From NCBI GenBank assembly GCA_029554925.1, contig JAKPUV010000986.1, positions 1 through 10,237 on the forward strand: a DNA stretch of 10,237 nucleotides. Reading direction: 5' to 3'. A program made the translations under genes and the position numbers. The notes under the pieces were generated by a model. That model did not search any database, had not been told where the DNA came from, and saw only the letters and a program-made list of their open reading frames with translations. Positions 5,455-10,237 of this stretch are shown here, piece by piece (position 1 is the first letter of the stretch; the number at the start of each line of letters is the position of its first letter). Source of the stretch: Candidatus Hydrogenedentota bacterium. GTDB lineage: Bacteria; Hydrogenedentota; Hydrogenedentia; Hydrogenedentales; CAITNO01.

Positions 5455-6867
5455 TTGGAATCACTGCACTGCGGCATAGACTTCGGCACGACCAACACGA
5501 GCGCGGCCCTGTGCGACGGGAAAACCGTGCGCGTGCTGCCGCTGGATCCGGCCAACGACCTGCCGTCCTCGCTGCCGTCGCTGCTGTACCTCACGCGGGA
5601 CCAGGAGCCGATTGTCGGGCGGCGGGCGGCTGACACCTTCATCGAGCGCAATGTGGACCGCGAAGTCGTTCTGGAGCTCGTGGACTTGGGCGTGGACATC
5701 GAGGCCTACGTCGCGTCCGAGCCGGACAAGAGCGAGTCGTACCGGCCGTCGGCGCGCGACCACGACATGCGCGAGGCCGTGCGCGCCCATGCGCTGCAGG
5801 AGGTCAACTCGCCGGGCCGCCTCTTCCAGTCGCTGAAGACGCTGCTGCGCCACCGCGAGTTCACGACCACGGAGGTTTTCGGCAGCCTGTACCAGATCGA
5901 GGAGCTGGTCTCCCTGGTGCTGAAGCCGGTCAAGGCGGCCGTGGACGCCGCCGCCGGCGGCGACGTGTCCCGCGCCGTGTTCGGGCGGCCCGTGCGCTTT
6001 TCGCTGGACGACGGGGAGGACCGGCTGGCGGAGGAGCGCCTGCGGACGGCCGCGCACATCGCCGGATTCCGCGAGGTGGTCTTTTTCTACGAGCCCGTGG
6101 GCGCCTGCGTCGAGTACGCCGTGGCCGTCCCCGAGGAGCGGCGGCTCATGGTGGTGGACATCGGGGGCGGCACCTGCGACGTTTGCGTCATGCAGTTCGG
6201 CGCGTCGGGCGGCACGGCGGAGCGCCTCGCGGGCAGCCGCATCCTCGGCGTGGCCGGGGTGCCGGTGGCGGGCGACGCCATAGACCGCGAGATCATCCGC
6301 GGCAAGATGTTTCCGCGTTTCGGAAAGAACGCCCGCTATGGCCCCTCGCGCCTGCCCATGCCGCAGTACCTGTACAACAACATCCTCGACTGGCAGAACC
6401 TCTACAAGCTGAACACCGAGGAGATCATCCACTGGCTGATCGCGGCGGAGGCCGACTGTGACCATCCGGAGGGGCTGCGCGCGCTGCGCCACCTGATCCA
6501 GCACAACCTGGGCTACCCGGTGGCGCGCGAGGTGGAGGCGGCCAAGAAGCGCCTCTCGGCGGCGGAGGAGACGAGCATCTCCCTGCACCACGGAGTGATC
6601 CAGATCGAGGAGCGCCTGGAGCGGCAGGAGTTCGCGCACATCATCGAGGAGCAGCTGGAGGCCATGACCGAGAGCCTCACCGCCGCCGAGAGCGCCGCGG
6701 GCGTGCGCCCCGAGGACCTCGACCTCGTCCTGACGACCGGCGGCACCAGCCTGATCCCGGCGGTGCGCGCCCTCCTGGAGGACCGCTACGGCGCGGGGCG
6801 GCTCCACCGGCGCGACACCTTCACCAGCGTCGCCTCGGGGCTCGCCATCGTCTCGCGCCACCTGTGA
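5455..6867 (+). CDS. Hsp70-like ATPase, YegD type
   Basis: The 470-residue product is an actin-fold ATPase of the Hsp70 superfamily without the DnaK substrate-binding domain, about the length of E. coli YegD. Visible motifs are CGIDFGTTNTS (6-16, phosphate-1 loop), VFGRPVRF (175-182), FFYEPVGACVEYA (210-222) and VVDIGGGTCDV (233-243, phosphate-2). Also present are EAAKKRLS (361-368), equivalent to the conserved ExxKxxLS region, and LTTGGTSLIPAVRALL (427-442, adenosine loop). Residues 60-160 are longer and more charged than the matching part of DnaK. Residues 280-355 form a helical insertion rich in aromatic residues (PQYLYNNILDW), probably in the lid lobe. The protein is presumably cytoplasmic and no signal peptide is seen. 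The substrate is unknown even for characterised relatives, and no J-protein or GrpE gene is adjacent. It starts with TTG. The family call is firm; the cellular role is not known. Confidence 0.88.
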   Translation: MESLHCGIDFGTTNTSAALCDGKTVRVLPLDPANDLPSSLPSLLYLTRDQEPIVGRRAADTFIERNVDREVVLELVDLGVDIEAYVASEPDKSESYRPSARDHDMREAVRAHALQEVNSPGRLFQSLKTLLRHREFTTTEVFGSLYQIEELVSLVLKPVKAAVDAAAGGDVSRAVFGRPVRFSLDDGEDRLAEERLRTAAHIAGFREVVFFYEPVGACVEYAVAVPEERRLMVVDIGGGTCDVCVMQFGASGGTAERLAGSRILGVAGVPVAGDAIDREIIRGKMFPRFGKNARYGPSRLPMPQYLYNNILDWQNLYKLNTEEIIHWLIAAEADCDHPEGLRALRHLIQHNLGYPVAREVEAAKKRLSAAEETSISLHHGVIQIEERLERQEFAHIIEEQLEAMTESLTAAESAAGVRPEDLDLVLTTGGTSLIPAVRALLEDRYGAGRLHRRDTFTSVASGLAIVSRHL

Positions 6868-6877
6868 GGGCCCCCGG

Positions 6878-6906
6878 TTGCACCGCGCCCCCGCGAGCCG
6901 CATAAT
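6878..6906 (+). promoter_or_regulatory. murB promoter, probably giving a leaderless mRNA
   Basis: TTGCAC (6878-6883) and CATAAT (6901-6906) are separated by exactly 17 bases and fill the 46-base gap between the Hsp70-like gene and murB. The expected start of transcription, about 7 bases past the -10 box, is 6913-6914, which is the A of the murB ATG. The bases between the -10 box and the ATG are pyrimidine-rich (CTCCCCC) and contain no Shine-Dalgarno. Confidence 0.65.
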
Positions 6907-6913
6907 CTCCCCC

Positions 6914-7807
6914 ATGAGCGACGGCATCCCCGACACGGCCCCCTTTCCCTTCGCGCGGGCGGACTATCCGCTGGCGCCCGCCACGCGCTACAACATCGGC
7001 GGCCCCGCGCGCCTCGCGCTACTGCCCGAGACCGAGGACGACGCGGCGGCGGCCCACGCCTGGATGCTGGGCCAGCCGGGCCCCCGCCTGGTGCTGGGCG
7101 GCGGGTCCAACGTGCTCGTCGCCGACGCCGGGTTTCCCGGCATCGTGCTGCTGACCACGCGCCTGACCCGTCTGGAGGACCTGGGCGGCGGCCGGTGGCG
7201 CGCCGGGGCGGGGCTGGCGCTGTCCACGCTCGTGCGCGATGTGATGCTCGCCCGCAACTACGCGGGCGTGGGGGCGCTCACGGGGATTCCCGGATCCGTC
7301 GGCGGGGCCATTTTCATGAACGCCGGAACGGTTAACGGGTCGGCCTGCCAGTTTCTGGAGACCGCGGACCTGCTGGGGCCGGAAGGGCGGCGGACCCTCG
7401 CCGTGACGCCCGACCTGTACGACTACCGCAGCCAGCGCTTCTGCGGCCCCGACGACGTCATCCTCGGCGGCGTGTTCCGGTTCTCCCCCGCGGCGGAGGA
7501 CCAGCGCCCCATCTTCGAGCATTACATGGCCCGCCGCCGGGAGAAGCAGCCCCGGGGCTTCTGCTGCGGCAGCGTGTTCAAGAACCCCCCCGGCGACCAC
7601 GCGGGCCGGCTCATCGAGGCCTGCGGCCTCAAGGGCGCGCGGCACGGCGGCGCGGTGATCAGCCCCCTCCACGCCAACTTCATCATGAACGAGGACGGGG
7701 CCACCTTTGCGGACGTCATGGCGCTCATCCGCCTCGCGAAGGAGCGGGTGCGCGAGCGCTTCGGCGTCGCGCTGGAGGAGGAGGTGCGCGTCGTCGCGCC
7801 CGAATAG
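6914..7807 (+). CDS. murB: UDP-N-acetylenolpyruvoylglucosamine reductase MurB
   Basis: MurB is the FAD enzyme that uses NADPH to reduce UDP-GlcNAc-enolpyruvate to UDP-MurNAc, the second committed step of peptidoglycan precursor synthesis, in the cytoplasm. The 297-residue product has YNIGGPA (26-32), LGGGSNVLVAD (61-71) for FAD, and GALTGIPGSVGGAIFMNAG (120-138). Active-site positions are also visible: Tyr171-Arg172 in DYRSQRF, Ser220 in CCGSVFKNP, which should be the proton-donating serine, and a Glu near 289 in LEEEVRVV. Length and spacing fit the shorter type II form, although only an alignment would settle the type. ATG 6914 is chosen because the conserved N-terminus follows it; a TTG at 6878 would put the start inside the promoter. 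No mur, fts or ddl gene is adjacent. Regulation is probably by its own promoter. Confidence 0.95.
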   Translation: MSDGIPDTAPFPFARADYPLAPATRYNIGGPARLALLPETEDDAAAAHAWMLGQPGPRLVLGGGSNVLVADAGFPGIVLLTTRLTRLEDLGGGRWRAGAGLALSTLVRDVMLARNYAGVGALTGIPGSVGGAIFMNAGTVNGSACQFLETADLLGPEGRRTLAVTPDLYDYRSQRFCGPDDVILGGVFRFSPAAEDQRPIFEHYMARRREKQPRGFCCGSVFKNPPGDHAGRLIEACGLKGARHGGAVISPLHANFIMNEDGATFADVMALIRLAKERVRERFGVALEEEVRVVAPE

Positions 7808-7858
7808 GCCCGCGGAATGCGCGCGGACGGCGCCGGTGTTTCCAACCGGGAGAACAAG

Positions 7859-8914
7859 ATGGACATCCAAGAGCTTTTCGACCTGGTCGCGTCCAAGAAC
7901 GCCTCCGACCTGCTCATCAGCGCCGGGGCGCCGCCCATCCTGCGGGTCAACGGGGAGCTGTTCCGCACCCGCATGGACCCGCTGCCGCCGGAGCGGACCC
8001 GCGCGCTGGTGTACAGCTTTCTCACGGAGGAGCAGATATCCGTTTTCGAGACCCATCGGGAGCTCGACTTTTCCCTGGCCGCCGGGGGCAAACACCGCTT
8101 CCGCGTGAATGTCTACCTGCAGAAGGGCGCGGTCACCGCGGCGCTGCGGCCCATCCCCGAGGAAATCCCCTCGCTGGAGAGCCTGGGCGTGCCCAAGGCG
8201 GTGTTCGAGCTGGCCACGGCGAAGCAGGGGCTCGTGCTGGTGACCGGCCCCACGGGCAGCGGCAAGACCACCACCCTCGCCGCCATCATCGACCTCATCA
8301 ACGCCCGCCGCGCCTGCCACATCATCACGGTGGAGGATCCCATCGAGTACGTGCACCAGCACCGGCGCAGCATCGTGGACCAGCGCGAGGTGGGGGAGGA
8401 CACGGCCAGCTTCGCCAACGCCCTCAAATACGTCCTGCGCCAGAACCCCGACGTCATCCTCGTCGGCGAGATGCGCGACCTCGAGACGATCCAGGCGGCG
8501 CTGACCGCCGCCGAGACCGGCCACCTCGTCTTCGCCACCCTCCACACAAACGACGCCATCCAGACCATGGACCGCGTCGTGGACGTGTTCCCCGCCGAAC
8601 AGCAGCAGCAGATCCGCTTCCAGCTCTCCCTCACCCTGCTCGCCATCCTGTCCCAGCGGCTTGTGCCCCGCGCCGACGGCCAGGGCCGCGTCCTCGCCTG
8701 CGAGGTCCTGCGCAACAACCACGCCATCGCCAACCTCATTCGCGAGCAGAAGAGCCACCAGGTCTACAGCGTTGTCGAGACCGCCGCCAAGGAGGGCATG
8801 GTCACCATGGACCGCGCCGTCAAGCAGCTCTTCGCCGACGGGGTCATCGCCTACGACGACGCCGTCACCCTCATGCGCAACCCCAAGGAGCTCCAGCAGG
8901 TCAAGGGCGGCTGA
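7859..8914 (+). CDS. pilT: Type IV pilus retraction ATPase PilT
   Basis: PilT is the hexameric cytoplasmic ATPase at the base of type IV pili that drives pilus retraction and hence twitching motility. The 351-residue product has normal length. Visible features are a PAS-like N-terminal domain (about 1-100), Walker A GPTGSGKT (130-137), the Asp box TVEDPIEYVH (157-166), Walker B DVILVGEMRD (198-207) and the His box HLVFATLHTND (222-232). The C-terminal motif normally written AIRNLIRE reads AIANLIRE (289-296), so its first Arg is an Ala. ATG 7859 follows GGGAG (7848-7852) by 6 bases. The 51-base gap to murB shows no clear promoter, so it may be co-transcribed with murB. No pilB, pilC or pilU is nearby. 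PilU is an alternative, but the sequence near residue 300 and the length favour PilT. Confidence 0.93.
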   Translation: MDIQELFDLVASKNASDLLISAGAPPILRVNGELFRTRMDPLPPERTRALVYSFLTEEQISVFETHRELDFSLAAGGKHRFRVNVYLQKGAVTAALRPIPEEIPSLESLGVPKAVFELATAKQGLVLVTGPTGSGKTTTLAAIIDLINARRACHIITVEDPIEYVHQHRRSIVDQREVGEDTASFANALKYVLRQNPDVILVGEMRDLETIQAALTAAETGHLVFATLHTNDAIQTMDRVVDVFPAEQQQQIRFQLSLTLLAILSQRLVPRADGQGRVLACEVLRNNHAIANLIREQKSHQVYSVVETAAKEGMVTMDRAVKQLFADGVIAYDDAVTLMRNPKELQQVKGG

Positions 8915-8931
8915 GAGGCGGAGACCGCCTC
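8915..8931 (+). other. Stem-loop immediately after pilT
   Basis: GAGGCGG (8915-8921) and CCGCCTC (8925-8931) form a perfect 7-bp inverted repeat with loop AGA, starting one base after the pilT TGA. There is no T tract, so it is not a standard intrinsic terminator. It may still stabilise the pilT mRNA 3' end or assist termination. Confidence 0.6.
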
Positions 8932-8932
8932 G

Positions 8933-8989
8933 GGAAGAGAGGCTTCAGACTTCAGGCTTCAGGAAGAGAAGCTCCAGACTCCGGACTCC
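8933..8989 (+). repeat. Diverged 28-bp direct repeat of purine/pyrimidine 7-mers
   Basis: Bases 8933-8960 and 8962-8989 are two copies of one 28-base sequence with period 29, matching at 22 of 28 positions. All six differences are transitions. Inside the copies are 7-base units: CTTCAGA, CTTCAGG and CTTCAGG (8943-8963), then CTCCAGA and CTCCGGA (8972-8985). The segment does not code in any convincing frame and sits between the pilT stem-loop and the promoter of the next gene. Confidence 0.6.
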
Positions 8990-8997
8990 CTACGCTG

Positions 8998-9026
8998 TTG
9001 ACTCCGTTCCCCGCGACCGCTATCAT
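8998..9026 (+). promoter_or_regulatory. Promoter of the sugar transporter gene
   Basis: TTGACT (8998-9003, five of six to the -35 consensus) and TATCAT (9021-9026, the same -10 box as P1 at 3978) are 17 bases apart. Transcription should begin near 9033, giving a leader of about 74 bases before ATG 9107. Confidence 0.75.
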
Positions 9027-9092
9027 GCCCCCCGGGTTCCGGTCCGGCGGCCGGGACGCACGGCGCACGCACCCGACCCGAGGCCCCCCTCC

Positions 9093-9098
9093 GAGGAG
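9093..9098 (+). promoter_or_regulatory. Ribosome binding site deciding the transporter start
   Basis: GAGGAG lies 8 bases before ATG 9107 but only 4 before the out-of-frame ATG at 9103 in the sequence ATGAATGA. Only the 9107 frame encodes the transporter; the 9103 frame stops after 33 residues. Confidence 0.75.
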
Positions 9099-9106
9099 AG
9101 AGATGA

Positions 9107-10237
9107 ATGACGATCCCTGCTGGCGTGAACAAGAAGGCGGTGTCGGGCTCGCTGGCGCTGGTGACGCTGGTCGCGGCGATGGGGGGCTTCCTTTTCGGCT
9201 ATGACACGGCGGTCATCAACGGCGCCAACCAGTACCTGACGCAGTATTTCGCCCTCACGCCGACGCAGGAGGGGATCGCCGGGGCCAGCGCGATTCTGGG
9301 GTGCATCCCCGGCGCCATGGCGGCGGGCTTTCTCAGCGACCGGTTCGGCCGCCGCCGCGTGCTCTTCCTCTGCGCGGTGTTCTACGCGCTGTCGGCGGTG
9401 TTCTCCGCGATTCCCGCCACCTTCATGCAGTTTCTCGCCGCGCGCTTTCTCGGCGGCCTGGGCATCGGCGCGTCGTCCATGGTGTGCCCGATCTACATCG
9501 CCGAACTGGCCCCGGCGGACCGTCGCGGACGCCTGGGCTCGCTCTTCCAGCTGGGCATCGTGCTGGGCATCTTCCTGACGTTGCTGATCAACGCGGGGAT
9601 CCAGGGCCTGGGCGACGCCGCCTGGAACACCGCCACGGGGTGGCGCTGGATGCTTGGCGCGGAGACCCTCCCGGCGGCCCTGCTGCTGCTGCTCCTTTTC
9701 TTCGTGCCCGAGAGCCCGCGGTGGCTTGTCCAGCGCGGCCGCGAGGTCGAGGCGCGGGCCATCCTCGAACCCATCTCCGGGGCCGCCGGGGCGGACGCGG
9801 AAATCGCGGCGGTTCGCGCCGTGCTGGCCGGGGAGGAGGGCCGGTTCTCCGAGCTGTTCGGCCCGCGCTTCCGCCGCCCGCTGCTCATCGCCGTCGGCCT
9901 CATGGCCTTCTCGCAGTTCAGCGGGATCAACGCGATCATGTACTACTCGACGAAGATTTTCACCACGGCGGGCGTCGGCGTGCAGAACGCCTTCATGTCC
10001 TCCGTGGTGGTCGGCCTGGTCAACCTCGCCTTCACCGGCGTGGCCATCGCCTTCGTGGACCGGGCGGGGCGGCGGGCGCTGCTGCTGGTCGGCCTGACCG
10101 TGCAGACGGCCGCGCTCGCGGCGGTGGGCTGGATGTTCCAGACGGAGGCCGGCGGGCTGCCCCTGCTGGTGGCCGTCCTCGCGTACATCGGGGCCTTCGC
10201 CATGGCCCTCGGGCCGATCCCGTGGATCGTCTGCTCG
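9107..10237 (+). CDS. Sugar-porter family MFS transporter (3' end beyond window)
   Basis: This is an inner-membrane sugar uptake carrier of the major facilitator superfamily, sugar porter family (XylE/GalP/GLUT type), usually a proton symporter. The 377 residues visible run to the window end without a stop; the usual length is about 450-490. Signatures in order: GGFLFGYDTAVINGA (26-40, TM1), DRFGRRRVL (78-86, loop 2-3), PIYIAELAPADRRGRL (128-143), PESPRWL (201-207, before the central loop), SQFSGINAIMYYS (269-281, TM7), DRAGRRALLLVG (318-329) and GPIPWIV (369-375, TM10). The usual QQ pair of the TM7 sugar-binding motif is SQ, so the first Gln is missing while the second Gln and Asn274 remain. 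It has its own promoter and is preceded by a spacer, so it starts a new transcription unit. The substrate (xylose, glucose, galactose or other) cannot be read from this. Confidence 0.93.
   Translation, partial: MTIPAGVNKKAVSGSLALVTLVAAMGGFLFGYDTAVINGANQYLTQYFALTPTQEGIAGASAILGCIPGAMAAGFLSDRFGRRRVLFLCAVFYALSAVFSAIPATFMQFLAARFLGGLGIGASSMVCPIYIAELAPADRRGRLGSLFQLGIVLGIFLTLLINAGIQGLGDAAWNTATGWRWMLGAETLPAALLLLLLFFVPESPRWLVQRGREVEARAILEPISGAAGADAEIAAVRAVLAGEEGRFSELFGPRFRRPLLIAVGLMAFSQFSGINAIMYYSTKIFTTAGVGVQNAFMSSVVVGLVNLAFTGVAIAFVDRAGRRALLLVGLTVQTAALAAVGWMFQTEAGGLPLLVAVLAYIGAFAMALGPIPWIVCS

Noticed and set aside
6878..6913. TTG at 6878 as the murB start
   Set aside because: The added residues are not MurB-like and the TTG is better explained as the first bases of the -35 box; the conserved protein begins after ATG 6914.
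7833..7849. CCGGT/ACCGG inverted repeat before pilT as a regulatory hairpin
   Set aside because: A 5-bp stem in GC-rich sequence is expected by chance; it only brushes the Shine-Dalgarno.
9103..9204. 33-residue ORF starting at the overlapping ATG in ATGAATGA
   Set aside because: Its start is only 4 bases from the Shine-Dalgarno, it runs out of frame through the transporter N-terminus, and its sequence is low-complexity Gly/Asp-rich.

Overview
The window is a GC-rich stretch (well above 60 % G+C by eye) in which every gene I can support lies on the + strand. It looks like ordinary bacterial chromosome: nine genes or gene fragments, mostly housekeeping, with tight spacing and no transposase, integrase, tRNA, rRNA or CRISPR array. 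A MurB-type peptidoglycan enzyme and a PilT motor point to a walled bacterium with type IV pili. The scattered gene order (tilS-hpt without ftsH, murB outside a division/cell-wall cluster, pilT alone) and the degenerate short intergenic repeats would suit a GC-rich PVC-like or deep-branching environmental lineage. That placement is a guess; the sequence alone does not fix the taxon.

Layout. Bases 1-103 are the 3' end of an unidentified gene. Bases 144-1943 encode a 599-residue polytopic membrane protein resembling a divergent GT-C glycosyltransferase. tilS (1993-3393) and hpt (3380-3898) overlap by 14 bases, a pairing conserved in many bacteria. Bases 3899-4120 form a dense regulatory region: a G-run hairpin, two near-consensus sigma70-type promoters in tandem, leader hairpins and a perfect Shine-Dalgarno. 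This drives a small gene (4121-4369) for an 82-residue exported glycine-rich protein, closed by a strong intrinsic terminator (4422-4460). Next come a PHP-family histidinol-phosphatase-like gene (4493-5389) and a short tandem-repeat block upstream of a YegD-type Hsp70-like ATPase that starts with TTG (5455-6867). murB (6914-7807) appears to be transcribed as a leaderless mRNA. pilT (7859-8914) follows, then a spacer with a stem-loop, a diverged direct repeat and a promoter, and finally a sugar-porter MFS transporter (9107 onward) cut off by the window end.

How the genes fit together. There is no single pathway. tilS (tRNA-Ile decoding), hpt (purine salvage), murB (peptidoglycan precursor) and the histidinol-phosphatase-like gene are core metabolism; pilT and the sugar porter concern motility and uptake. 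The most unusual element is the glycine-rich exported peptide with its own strong transcription unit. Other points worth checking are the leaderless murB, the two kinds of degenerate intergenic tandem repeat, and the recurrence of 17-bp-spaced promoters ending in TATCAT-, TAGAAT- or CATAAT-like -10 boxes. I found no evidence of a defence system, biosynthetic cluster or mobile element.
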